Origin: Gardnerella vaginalis 1500E
GTDB lineage: Bacteria > Actinomycetota > Actinomycetes > Actinomycetales > Bifidobacteriaceae
Reading direction: 5' to 3'
Assembly: GCF_000263595.1 (NCBI RefSeq)
Contig: NZ_ADES01000009.1
Span: forward strand, 1 to 37,535
DNA: 37,535 nucleotides
Shown here in pieces: positions 8,230-17,620 of this stretch. The notes under the pieces were generated by a model, which searched no databases, was not told the DNA's origin, and saw nothing but the letters and a program-made list of their open reading frames with translations. Position 1 is the stretch's first letter; the number at the start of each line of letters is the position of its first letter. A program made the position numbers and the translations under genes.

Positions 8230-9359
8230 CGCTTAATCCTCTTTGCAATAGCCAACCACACAACAACGCTTACAACGCTAATAAGCACCCATATTCCAGG
8301 ATCGTCGCTAAACGCTGATTGCGTTGTGCCTTGAGGAATAACTGAGTGACGTTTTTCAATTTCTCTTACAAGATTAAGAACAGAATCAGTATTTCGTTGA
8401 GTTAAGAATATTCCGCCATGAGATTCAATGAGATTCTTCATGTCTACAGTTGTATCTTCATTCTCATTCTGTTTAGCGCCTGAATATAAGCCGTCAACAG
8501 TTATATTTGCTTGCTTAGTCAAATCTAAAGCTTGCTTTAACGAGTAAGTTGGATTTCCGGAAACAACATTATCTGTTGCAAGAACAATTGATGCACTTCT
8601 GTTAAAACGACTTTGAGATTTACTAGAATTATGCGCATTGCCATAAATAAAACCAGGAAGCATTGCAGCGCAACTAACTAAGCCATCTCCAATAAGAGAA
8701 GTTGCATTTTTTCTATTTTGTGTGCCTTCAAGCCAATCAGAAATTTCCTGATATTGGCGCTGCTGCAAATTGTCAATCTTATTTTGAGACTGAACCCCTC
8801 CAAGCAAATTAGCAGCATACTGCAGCTGCTTCTTAGCTAGACGATAATCATCCGTTAAAGGAAAAACTGTTCTAGAAGTGGAATTAAAAATACTTAAACC
8901 TATTCGTTCTCCTTGGAAATGCTCAATAAAATTAAGATAAGCAAGAATAACTTCGCGATCGTACGGCAATGCAGAGCCGGAAACATCCAGACACAAAACA
9001 ATATCTCTAGAACTTATTTGTTCATCCGCATTAAACACTCGAGAAGGCCTAGAGGCAGTTGCAAGCGATCCTAATAAAGACAAAACCAACATTGCTGTTG
9101 CGCATCTTTTAAGTCTTCTCCACATATACCATGAGTGACTTGCTAAAGGTCCTTGCAAATCTTCATCAAAAGTAAAAGTGTAGAATTTTTGATTCAGATT
9201 GTGGTGATGCTTTTGATACTGCTTTTTAAGAATATGCTGGCGAATAACGTCACCAATAATCAAAACAGCAAAAATAACTAAGCAAACTAGTATTCCTGCA
9301 GCAAAAATTAAAGGCCACTTAAAACGCCAAGGCCACAAAGTCTCAAATATCTTACTCAT
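8226..9359 (-). CDS. VWA-domain membrane protein
   Basis: This is a second von Willebrand A protein (377 residues from the chosen start) with membrane helices near 17-36 and 84-101, the MIDAS motif DVSGS at 125-129, and a C-terminal helix (WVLISVVSVVVWLAIA). The start is set at 9359 because the ATG overlaps the upstream stop as TAATG and a GAAGGGG ribosome site lies just before it; a 16-codon extension in frame is therefore rejected. Paired VWA genes next to MoxR and DUF58 are a common arrangement, and the two presumably interact at the membrane. Confidence 0.85.
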   Translation of the reverse strand: MSKIFETLWPWRFKWPLIFAAGILVCLVIFAVLIIGDVIRQHILKKQYQKHHHNLNQKFYTFTFDEDLQGPLASHSWYMWRRLKRCATAMLVLSLLGSLATASRPSRVFNADEQISSRDIVLCLDVSGSALPYDREVILAYLNFIEHFQGERIGLSIFNSTSRTVFPLTDDYRLAKKQLQYAANLLGGVQSQNKIDNLQQRQYQEISDWLEGTQNRKNATSLIGDGLVSCAAMLPGFIYGNAHNSSKSQSRFNRSASIVLATDNVVSGNPTYSLKQALDLTKQANITVDGLYSGAKQNENEDTTVDMKNLIESHGGIFLTQRNTDSVLNLVREIEKRHSVIPQGTTQSAFSDDPGIWVLISVVSVVVWLAIAKRIKR

Positions 9360-9889
9360 TAGCGTTGCCCCTTCGTTTGCCAGCCTTCGAGCAAAACAAG
9401 AACCCACTCTGCTGCTTGATCAACAGTGGTATTTTGTGCCTGTTTATTCTCTTTATAATTAGCAAATTCGGGCGGATACAAAGCTGCGATTGTTTGGCGC
9501 AACATATCTGCACCCTTTTTATTGCGCCACTTTAGGCGCAAAGAACTAATTTCACCTAAAGTATGCGTTTTAATATCTTCACCACTCATTCGAGAAACGT
9601 AAGTTCTAGCAACTGAAGCTAGCTTTGCACAAGCCTGATCAGAAGTAAGCTCATTGCTGTGATATTGTTTTACAATTTCGTCAATTTCATTTCGCCAAGC
9701 TTGTTTGTTTTCGCGATGAACGTGTACAGCATTATCTGCAATTTCGTCAGAAGATAACAAAACTTTCGGCTTTTTGAAAGAAAAATACAAAATAATTGCA
9801 GCAACAACAATAACAACAAAAGCAACGCCAAGTATGCTTGCAAAAAGAATGTCGTTGTGAATCTGTGGGTGAATATCTTGCATACTCAT
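9359..9889 (-). CDS. single-pass membrane protein of the MoxR operon (DUF4381-like)
   Basis: This 176-residue protein has one N-terminal membrane helix (about 13-37) and a soluble helical remainder containing ALYPPEFA and a closing WVLVLLEGWQ segment. Size, topology and position between DUF58 and a VWA gene match the DUF4381-like protein often found in these operons; the family assignment is tentative. Its ATG overlaps the DUF58 stop (TAATG) and its own stop overlaps the next ATG, so it is translationally coupled on both sides. Confidence 0.65.
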   Translation of the reverse strand: MSMQDIHPQIHNDILFASILGVAFVVIVVAAIILYFSFKKPKVLLSSDEIADNAVHVHRENKQAWRNEIDEIVKQYHSNELTSDQACAKLASVARTYVSRMSGEDIKTHTLGEISSLRLKWRNKKGADMLRQTIAALYPPEFANYKENKQAQNTTVDQAAEWVLVLLEGWQTKGQR

Positions 9890-10833
9890 TACTGCACATC
9901 CTCCTTGAGTAATGATTCAGTAAGATAATTCGTACGGCTTACAGATTTAGCAGACACGCGGAAAATTTCCTCACTAGATGATCCACATATTAATGACGCT
10001 TTAACACCAACAAGCATGTCACGCAAGGCACTACTTTTTACGCTTCTGCGATTTTCAACCTCTTGCTTAACGTTATCGTTTTGCAAAAATGCTGGAATTT
10101 TTCGCAAAGTAATTCCATCGCTTATACGCATGTTAATTGTTTTATCAAAAGAATTAACTGGGCAAATAGTTACAACAACGAGATTATGATTTTGAGTAAT
10201 TTTTCGTAAACTATCCGCATCGTGAGCTTGCAACGCATACTCGTCTGTAATAAGAACAACAAGACCATTTGAATCAACAAACTTTTGCATTGATTTAATC
10301 AAATACTCAGTATTTCGAATGTGACTTCGAGTATTAAGCAAAGCACTGTCAAGATTTCTTTCAAAATCAGAAAGATTGCGAGCTTGAGGAACTTTAACTA
10401 TGTTGCTACCATCAACGCAAAGTAACGAAACAGAATCGTGACGTCTTAAACTTAAAGCTGCAAAAAAGCATGCAGCATTTGCAGCAATCTCATACAACGT
10501 TTCAAAAGATTTGCAAGCGCCGTTCATATTAATACTTGCGTCACATACAATCCAAGTATGAGATGACGAAGTACGTTCTCGCGAAGAAACCATAGGCTGA
10601 CCTGTTCTAGCACTAGCAGACCAGTTCATCATTCGAGCTTCGTCACCAGGTTGCCAAGCGTGAACATCAATAACATCCCCGGTTCCAAAACGACGATGCG
10701 AAGGATGCTCACCTTCTAGTAATCCCAATGCTTTACGAGCAATAGGCAAATCTATGCGTTGGTCGAGCAGCTCAATTTTTCGGCGAACGGCTTTTGCTGG
10801 CTCAGACAACGCTAAACGTTTCATAGGTATCAT
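9889..10833 (-). CDS. DUF58-domain protein
   Basis: This is a 314-residue protein with the DUF58 core: HAWQPGDEARMMNWSASART (about 54-73) followed by a VWA-like fold with VCDAS and LITDEYAL segments. DUF58 proteins are standard partners of MoxR ATPases and may act as adaptors between the ATPase and membrane VWA proteins (family knowledge; mechanism not established). Its start overlaps the MoxR stop by ATGA (10830-10833). A second Met three codons in is an alternative start. Confidence 0.88.
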   Translation of the reverse strand: MIPMKRLALSEPAKAVRRKIELLDQRIDLPIARKALGLLEGEHPSHRRFGTGDVIDVHAWQPGDEARMMNWSASARTGQPMVSSRERTSSSHTWIVCDASINMNGACKSFETLYEIAANAACFFAALSLRRHDSVSLLCVDGSNIVKVPQARNLSDFERNLDSALLNTRSHIRNTEYLIKSMQKFVDSNGLVVLITDEYALQAHDADSLRKITQNHNLVVVTICPVNSFDKTINMRISDGITLRKIPAFLQNDNVKQEVENRRSVKSSALRDMLVGVKASLICGSSSEEIFRVSAKSVSRTNYLTESLLKEDVQ

Positions 10834-11951
10834 GGCACAGGAACAGTCTTTACCAATGCGTCAATAACTTGATCCGTAGTAATAGAGTCTGCCAAAGCTT
10901 CAAAAGTCAACAGAATACGGTGTCTTAATACTTCGTGCGCGAATAATTTAACATCTTCTGGAATTACATAGTCTCTACCAGAAAGCAAAGCATGAGCCTG
11001 AGCAATGCGAATAAGCGCAATAGAAGCACGAGGGCTTGCACCCATGCGAACAAGAGTATTAATGGTTGCAAGAGGGTGAGAGCCTTCGCCTCGAGAAGTT
11101 GCAACAATGTCAACAGCATACTTCATAACTGCTTCAGAAACATGAATATGTCGTGCTGCAGCACGCATAAACACAACATCTTGCAAGCTAATGCGCTGTG
11201 TGCTTAAAGTTGCAGGATCAACAACATCTGATCCTCTTTGTGTAAGCAACTGAAGCATTTTAACTTCTTCGTCAGGATTCGGGTAAGTCATAATTGCCTT
11301 AACCATAAAACGATCCATTTGAGCTTCAGGAAGATTAAAAGTGCCTTCTTCTTCAATAGGATTCTGAGTTGCAATAACCATAAAAGGCTGAGGTAGTGCA
11401 ATACGCTCCCCGCCGATTGTTGTTGCACCTTCTGCCATAGCTTCAAGCATTGCTGATTGAGTTTTTGCATTAGATCGGTTGATTTCATCTAGCAAAATAA
11501 TATTTGCGTGAATAGGACCAATCTGAGTAGTAAAACGTTGGGATGCAAAATCAAAAACTTGCGTACCAACTAAATCAGCTGGCATTAAATCAGGAGTGCA
11601 CTGCACGCGTCGGAAACTACCAGACATGGCAGTTGCAAGAGTTTGTGCAGCAGTGGTTTTTGCAAGACCTGGCACAGATTCAATAAGAATATGTCCGCCA
11701 GCAATAAGCGTTAAAATAAGAGATTCTCGCAATGCTTCCTGACCGACTAGCGTTTGTGCAAAGCGCGAGCGCAAAATGTTTGCAATCTGCTGGCAGCGAC
11801 GAATATCGTCTGCTGAAATAGTAGCCGAATCTTGAGTATTTGATAATCCAACTGTAGATTTACCTACTGCAGAAGCTATATTCGCATTAGGAATCATATT
11901 GGAATTATTATTTAATTGTTGCTTACGTGGTTGTGGTGGAAATAATGCCAT
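10830..11951 (-). CDS. moxR: MoxR-family AAA+ ATPase
   Basis: This 373-residue ATPase has Walker A VPGLAKTT (93-100), Walker B LLDEIN (153-158), sensor ATQNP (194-198) and the MoxR-typical GTFNLPEAQMDRF (203-215). MoxR proteins are chaperone-like AAA+ ATPases that act with VWA proteins to mature or activate other complexes. It heads the coupled operon with DUF58, the membrane protein and two VWA genes. The first 45 residues are polar and low in similarity to the family core, so a later start is possible; no strong ribosome site is seen at 11951. Ung lies 90 bp upstream on the same strand. Confidence 0.93.
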   Translation of the reverse strand: MALFPPQPRKQQLNNNSNMIPNANIASAVGKSTVGLSNTQDSATISADDIRRCQQIANILRSRFAQTLVGQEALRESLILTLIAGGHILIESVPGLAKTTAAQTLATAMSGSFRRVQCTPDLMPADLVGTQVFDFASQRFTTQIGPIHANIILLDEINRSNAKTQSAMLEAMAEGATTIGGERIALPQPFMVIATQNPIEEEGTFNLPEAQMDRFMVKAIMTYPNPDEEVKMLQLLTQRGSDVVDPATLSTQRISLQDVVFMRAAARHIHVSEAVMKYAVDIVATSRGEGSHPLATINTLVRMGASPRASIALIRIAQAHALLSGRDYVIPEDVKLFAHEVLRHRILLTFEALADSITTDQVIDALVKTVPVP

Positions 11952-12041
11952 AGGCTCTATATTAGCCGATATACGGTACTGAAATTGGTAAAAACTGGCA
12001 TATTGCTAGGGATTATTTAATTAATACGCGCATTTTTAAAG

Positions 12042-12758
12042 CTATATTTCTTGAGAATTTAGCGACCAGTCAATTGGCGAAGCACCCATTTTGATTAGTG
12101 CGCTATTCGCTCTTGAAAACGGTTTTGATCCAAAGAAACCACGCGAGGCAGAAAGAGGGCTTGGGTGAGAAGAAGTAATAAGTGTTGCGTTTGTTAACAA
12201 TGGAGCTAAGCTTTGAGCGTTTCTTCCCCATAAAATAGCTACAAGAGGCATTGGGTTTCCGTTTTCGTCTTTTCGAGAATTTAACGCATTTATTGCAGCG
12301 TCTGTTACAGTTTCCCAGCCTTTTCCTTGATGACTATTTGCTTTACCAGCTTCAACAGTTAAGCAGCGGTTAAGAAGCATTACACCCTGCTTAGTCCACG
12401 GCGTTAAATCTCCACTTTGAGGAGTAGAAACACCTAAGTCGTTCACTAATTCCTTGTAAATATTAATAAGGCTTTTAGGTAACGGACGCACTTTTGGTGA
12501 AGTGCAAAAACTTAATCCCACAGGATGGCCTGGAGTAGGGTAAGGGTCTTGGCCAACAATTAAAACCTTTATGCTTTTTAGCGGAATGCTAAACGCGCGC
12601 AAAATGTTGTGACTTGCGGGAAGAATATGGTGTCCACTTTCGATTTGCTCTCGCAAAAACACTCCCATTGCTCGTATTTGCGGCTCAACTGGAGCTAAAG
12701 CTTTAGCCCAATCTGGATCCATTAATTCTTCTAAAGGTTTAATTTTGTAAGGACTCAT
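12042..12758 (-). CDS. ung: uracil-DNA glycosylase, family 1
   Basis: Removes uracil from DNA at the start of base-excision repair. The 238-residue chain carries the water-activating loop GQDPYP (Asp71), the uracil-binding LLNRCLTVE, and the catalytic HPSPLSA loop (His198), all intact. The start is placed at MSPYKIKP (12758): it gives a length close to E. coli Ung (229), while the 69-codon upstream extension has no family resemblance and runs into the divergent gene at 12888. No clear Shine-Dalgarno precedes this ATG, so initiation from a very short leader is possible. Confidence 0.95.
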   Translation of the reverse strand: MSPYKIKPLEELMDPDWAKALAPVEPQIRAMGVFLREQIESGHHILPASHNILRAFSIPLKSIKVLIVGQDPYPTPGHPVGLSFCTSPKVRPLPKSLINIYKELVNDLGVSTPQSGDLTPWTKQGVMLLNRCLTVEAGKANSHQGKGWETVTDAAINALNSRKDENGNPMPLVAILWGRNAQSLAPLLTNATLITSSHPSPLSASRGFFGSKPFSRANSALIKMGASPIDWSLNSQEI

Positions 12759-12887
12759 ATGGCTACTGTATGACAAGGCATAACATAATAGGAAAAATTT
12801 CTTGAAAATTCTGATTTGTGCTTTGTGACCAGCATTCGCTACTATGGATGCATATTGTTTTAAGTAAACACTTGGAGGAATGCAATT

Positions 12888-13559
12888 ATGGCGCGAAATA
12901 ATCACAACGTGTCGTATACGCCCGATGTTTTTGATGAACCACCAGAGGGGCCAGTTGGTGTGCATCGCGGCAATCCCGCTTGGTACGCTGTAATTCTTCC
13001 TTATTTTGTTGCAATAATTATTGCATTACTGGCTGGTTTGCTTGTTTGGGCAATCGGCTCTGGAGAGATTTCGCATCTTCCATTACCTTGGAATAATTCG
13101 CATCAAAGCTCGAAGTCTACAACAATAATTAAGAAGTCGCATACTGATAAGTCAGATGGAAAAGATGAAGATAAATCTGATGATGCAGATGCGGATGAAG
13201 ATGAAGATGCTTCAGCAAAGCAAAAGTCCAACAAAGATAAATCAGCGGACGATACTAAGGATGCTGATAATAAATCTGATTCTACGACTTCAGTAGATAA
13301 GTCTGTTACTGTAAAAGTTATTAATGCAACCAATATTGCTGGGTATGCTGCTAAGAATGCAGACAAGCTGAAGCAATCTGGTTATGCAAATGTTACTGCT
13401 GGTAATCCAAGCGGCAAAGTTCCGTCTGAATCTGTTGTATGGTACAAGGATGATTCTCAGAAGGCTGCGGCGCAAGATATTGCAAAAACTTTGGGCATTA
13501 CTGCTGTAGAAAACGAAAAAGAGATTGTTTCGCAGATTGTAGTAGTTCTTTGCAAGTAG
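12888..13559 (+). CDS. membrane-anchored LytR_C-domain protein
   Basis: The 223-residue protein starts with a short cytoplasmic segment, one membrane helix (about 32-57), then an Asp/Lys/Ser-rich linker (about 70-140) and a C-terminal domain from [16 protein letters not shown] onward that fits the LytR C-terminal family (LytR_C). In actinobacteria such domains occur alone or on LytR-CpsA-Psr enzymes that attach polymers to the wall; here no catalytic LCP domain is present, so it may be an accessory or wall-binding protein. A strong GGAGGA site (12874-12879) supports the ATG at 12888. It is transcribed divergently from ung and ends in a strong terminator. Confidence 0.8.
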   Translation: MARNNHNVSYTPDVFDEPPEGPVGVHRGNPAWYAVILPYFVAIIIALLAGLLVWAIGSGEISHLPLPWNNSHQSSKSTTIIKKSHTDKSDGKDEDKSDDADADEDEDASAKQKSNKDKSADDTKDADNKSDSTTSVDKSVTVKVINATNIAGYAAKNADKLKQSGYANVTAGNPSGKVPSESVVWYKDDSQKAAAQDIAKTLGITAVENEKEIVSQIVVVLCK

Positions 13560-13595
13560 TTTTCTACGCACAGAAGTAATAAAAGAAAAATATAG

Positions 13596-13629
13596 AAGCC
13601 GGTTGGATTAAATTCTAACCGGCTTTATT
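13596..13629 (+). terminator. intrinsic terminator of the LytR_C gene
   Basis: A 9-bp perfect stem (AAGCCGGTT at 13596-13604 with AACCGGCTT at 13617-13625) is followed by TTATTT. It isolates the upstream gene from the groEL promoter region. Confidence 0.85.
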
Positions 13630-13670
13630 TGTAAAATTTTATTGAAAATACATAATTATAAACGCCAAAG

Positions 13671-13697
13671 TTGGCACTCGGGCACATAGAGTGCTAA
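13671..13697 (+). promoter_or_regulatory. CIRCE element 1 (HrcA operator)
   Basis: TTGGCACTC, nine bases, then GAGTGCTAA matches the CIRCE consensus TTAGCACTC-N9-GAGTGCTAA with one change. HrcA binds CIRCE to repress chaperone genes until heat shock. It lies 110 bp upstream of the groEL ATG, close to where the promoter must be. Confidence 0.9.
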
Positions 13698-13705
13698 TCT
13701 GCTAA

Positions 13706-13732
13706 TTAGCACTCGAAGGTTGAGAGTGATAA
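13706..13732 (+). promoter_or_regulatory. CIRCE element 2 (HrcA operator)
   Basis: TTAGCACTC, nine bases, then GAGTGATAA is a second CIRCE copy with one mismatch (C to A in the right arm). It begins eight bases after the first, so the two sites lie in tandem between promoter and groEL start. Confidence 0.88.
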
Positions 13733-13743
13733 TTAGCAGCTGA

Positions 13744-15432
<1,689 letters not shown>

Positions 15433-15493
15433 ATATAAAAAGTTGAGAAAATTTTTATAGCTTAATAGCTCATAGACTGAATAGCTCATAGTA

Positions 15494-15534
15494 AATGGCG
15501 GTATGCTCAGAAATGAAGTATACCGCCATTTTTC
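15494..15534 (+). terminator. intrinsic terminator after groEL
   Basis: AATGGCGGTAT (15494-15504) pairs with ATACCGCCATT (15520-15530), followed by TTTTT overlapping the stem end. It lies between convergent groEL and the WXG100 gene and may also slow minus-strand transcription, though the T-run there is weak. Confidence 0.85.
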
Positions 15535-15556
15535 ATTAGACTATTCACCAGACTAT

Positions 15557-15850
15557 TCAGCCCATTCCAAATAGGGAAGTAGCTTGAGTTTCCGCATCAA
15601 GATACACTCCCGAAGCATGTTGCATAGCTTGCTGAATTGCTTCTAATGATTGTTCCATCTGCTGCTGTGCTGCACGCCACTGACCTGCGGTCGACGCAAA
15701 CTTTGTAGCAGCGGAACCCGTCCATACGCTTTGCAACTGCTGCAGATTGGCATACATGCCGTTGACTGCTTCTCTAATTGAATTAACCGAGGTTCCAACT
15801 GCTGCAGCCGCCTGCTGAATTTGTTCTGAATCAACTCGAAATTGTGCCAT
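15557..15850 (-). CDS. WXG100-family (ESAT-6-like) protein
   Basis: The 97-residue helical protein has WTG at 43-45 in the turn between two helices and YLDAE (83-87) near the C-terminus, matching the WXG100 fold and the YxxxD/E export signal of type VII secretion. The start is set at MAQFRVD (15850), preceded by AGGGGAA; an 11-codon upstream extension is not supported. It is monocistronic here, and no EccC/EssC ATPase is in the window, so the export machine must be elsewhere. WXG100 proteins are secreted as dimers and may be effectors or chaperones for other substrates. Confidence 0.92.
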   Translation of the reverse strand: MAQFRVDSEQIQQAAAAVGTSVNSIREAVNGMYANLQQLQSVWTGSAATKFASTAGQWRAAQQQMEQSLEAIQQAMQHASGVYLDAETQATSLFGMG

Positions 15851-15956
15851 ATTTCCCCCTATTTGTATCTGCTTTAAAAGCATTTAGTACTAATTAGCGC
15901 AACATCACACTCATTTAGTAACCTTCTTACATAAACGTGTCTTACTTACTTGTGTG

Positions 15957-16802
15957 ATGTCACGCTATTATGAATATATGCCATCGAAAAATTATGCAAA
16001 AGTTTTAGAAGAGAATGTGGTTAAAAGGTCAGGGGTTATCCACATTTTAAATGACTATAAGCTTACAAACTTAAATTTCGCACGCTTAAAGCAAGTATTA
16101 CGTGCAGTTGTGGCATGTTTAGTTAGTATTTTTCTTATTTTTCAGATACTTCCAGTATTTCCAACTTTTTCTTTACTTTCGTCTGATTTTATAAAAATTA
16201 ATAAAGCTTATGCGGAAGAACAAGCTTTAAATTCAGGAATTGTTGCGACTGATTCAATTACGGATACTGAAAATCTTCTTGGTGACTCTGTTAATAAGGT
16301 TTCTGACGAAATTGCCGCAACTAAAAAGCGAACTGGAGTAACGGTAAGACTACTTTATTTGTCTACTTTTGGAGATACTAAAGATCCATCAAAATGGGCA
16401 AGTGATTTATTAATAAGCACTCTTCCTGCAAAAAATACTGTATTGCTTGCTGTTGCAACTCGCGACGGCCGTCTAGTAGTTGCAGTATCGCCTAATTCCG
16501 ACGAATGGTTAAAAAGCAGAAATACTGTTGACGCATTATCTGATGCAGCGTATAAGCCTTTAGTAACAACAACTGGCACTCATTGGGGTCAGTCTGCAAT
16601 TATGATGATGAAACAAATTTCTCGCTCTAAACGAACCGCTACAACTTCTTCTGCAAGCCTTATGTCAACACTTATTATGTTGATTATTATTCTTTGCTTA
16701 GTGGCAATAGTGACACTTATTTTGGTTCACCGAAGCCGTATTCAAAAGCAGATAAAAGCAGGCGTTAGAAAAGCGCGTAGGCGTCATGCTCGTCGCCGCT
16801 AA
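15957..16802 (+). CDS. TPM-domain membrane protein
   Basis: The product (281 residues from the ATG) has an N-terminal hydrophobic segment (about 49-75) with a possible signal-peptide cut after AYA, a TPM-type extracytoplasmic domain (roughly 100-225, with VTVRLLYLSTFGD and NTVLLAVATRDGRLVVAV), and a C-terminal membrane helix (about 233-258) followed by a very basic Arg-rich tail. TPM domains occur in repair or assembly factors at membranes, and some have phosphatase activity; the specific role is unknown. A GTG one codon earlier and an ATG at 15978 are alternative starts, and none has a strong ribosome site. Confidence 0.7.
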   Translation: MSRYYEYMPSKNYAKVLEENVVKRSGVIHILNDYKLTNLNFARLKQVLRAVVACLVSIFLIFQILPVFPTFSLLSSDFIKINKAYAEEQALNSGIVATDSITDTENLLGDSVNKVSDEIAATKKRTGVTVRLLYLSTFGDTKDPSKWASDLLISTLPAKNTVLLAVATRDGRLVVAVSPNSDEWLKSRNTVDALSDAAYKPLVTTTGTHWGQSAIMMMKQISRSKRTATTSSASLMSTLIMLIIILCLVAIVTLILVHRSRIQKQIKAGVRKARRRHARRR

Positions 16803-16803
16803 T

Positions 16804-16829
16804 AAAATCAACTACAACTTGTTGATTTT
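16804..16829 (+). terminator. weak AT-rich hairpin, possible terminator
   Basis: AAAATCAAC (16804-16812) pairs perfectly with GTTGATTTT (16821-16829) around an eight-base loop, just after the TPM gene stop. The stem ends in T's but is AT-rich, so termination may be partial. Confidence 0.5.
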
Positions 16830-16854
16830 CAGCATTTATTCAGGAAACATTCAG
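16828..16854 (+). promoter_or_regulatory. three TTCAG direct repeats at 11-bp spacing (PHO-box-like)
   Basis: TTCAG occurs at 16828, 16839 and 16850, exactly 11 bases apart, just ahead of the response-regulator gene. OmpR/PhoB-family regulators bind as head-to-tail dimers to such 11-bp direct repeats, and actinobacterial PHO boxes contain TTCAC-like units. Possible use as an autoregulatory site of the downstream regulator is inferred. A TATAAG that could act as -10 follows at 16858-16863. Confidence 0.55.
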
Positions 16855-16877
16855 CTTTATAAGTGATGCTAATCAGT

Positions 16878-17606
16878 ATGAGTAAGAATGTTGAAGCATC
16901 TATTGTTGTCGTAGACGACGAACCATCAATTCGTGAGCTTTTAGTAGCATCTTTGCACTTTGCAGGTTTTGAAGTTGAAACTGCAGCATCAGGTTCTCAA
17001 GCTGTTGATGTTATTGAAAGAGTGAAGCCTGATCTTATTGTTATGGACGTTATGCTGCCAGATATTGACGGCTTCACCGTAACGAGACGAATTCGCCAAA
17101 ATGGTATTAAAGTACCTGTTCTTTTCCTTACAGCAAGAGATGATACTCAAGACAAGATTATGGGCTTAACAGTTGGTGGCGACGACTACGTAACTAAGCC
17201 ATTTAGTTTGGAAGAAGTTGTTGCAAGAATCCGCGCAATTCTTCGCCGTACTCAAGAGCAGGATGAAATAACTCCTGTTATTCGTGTAGCAGATCTTGAG
17301 ATTAACGAAGACTCGCACGATGTGACTCGAAGCGGCATACCGATTGAGCTTAGTCCAACCGAATACAAGCTTTTACATTACTTGATGGATAATGAAGGCC
17401 GAGTGTTATCAAAAAGCCAGATTTTGAATCATGTATGGCAGTACGATTGGGGCGGAGATGCTGCAATCGTTGAATCCTATATTTCGTATCTTCGAAAGAA
17501 AATTGACGGAATTGAGATTACGGACGAAAATGGCAAGCTGCAAAAGGTAGTTCCTCTTATTGAAACAAAACGCGGAATTGGATACATGATTCGCGAACCA
17601 AAGTAA
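16878..17606 (+). CDS. OmpR/PhoB-family response regulator (PhoP-like)
   Basis: This is a 242-residue DNA-binding regulator. The receiver domain has the acidic pair DDE near 13-15, phosphoacceptor Asp57 in MDVMLPD, Thr85 and Lys107 in VTKPF; a C-terminal winged-helix domain follows with the family's YLRKK near its end. The segment around LFLTARDDTQDKI and GGDDYVTKPFSLEEVVAR strongly resembles mycobacterial PhoP (recalled, not searched). The start chosen is MSKNVEAS. Earlier in-frame GTG (16863) and ATG (16866) are alternatives, but they fall on or near the likely promoter. The cognate kinase gene follows 14 bp later. Confidence 0.92.
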   Translation: MSKNVEASIVVVDDEPSIRELLVASLHFAGFEVETAASGSQAVDVIERVKPDLIVMDVMLPDIDGFTVTRRIRQNGIKVPVLFLTARDDTQDKIMGLTVGGDDYVTKPFSLEEVVARIRAILRRTQEQDEITPVIRVADLEINEDSHDVTRSGIPIELSPTEYKLLHYLMDNEGRVLSKSQILNHVWQYDWGGDAAIVESYISYLRKKIDGIEITDENGKLQKVVPLIETKRGIGYMIREPK

Positions 17607-17620
17607 GGTCAAGCCTGATT

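Noticed and set aside
12759..12965. N-terminal extension of Ung by 69 codons
   Set aside because: Gives a chain much longer than the family, without similarity, and overlaps the divergent LytR_C gene.
15464..15491. Twelve-base direct repeat AATAGCTCATAG after groEL
   Set aside because: Short local duplication in intergenic DNA next to the terminator; no sign of an attachment site or mobile element.
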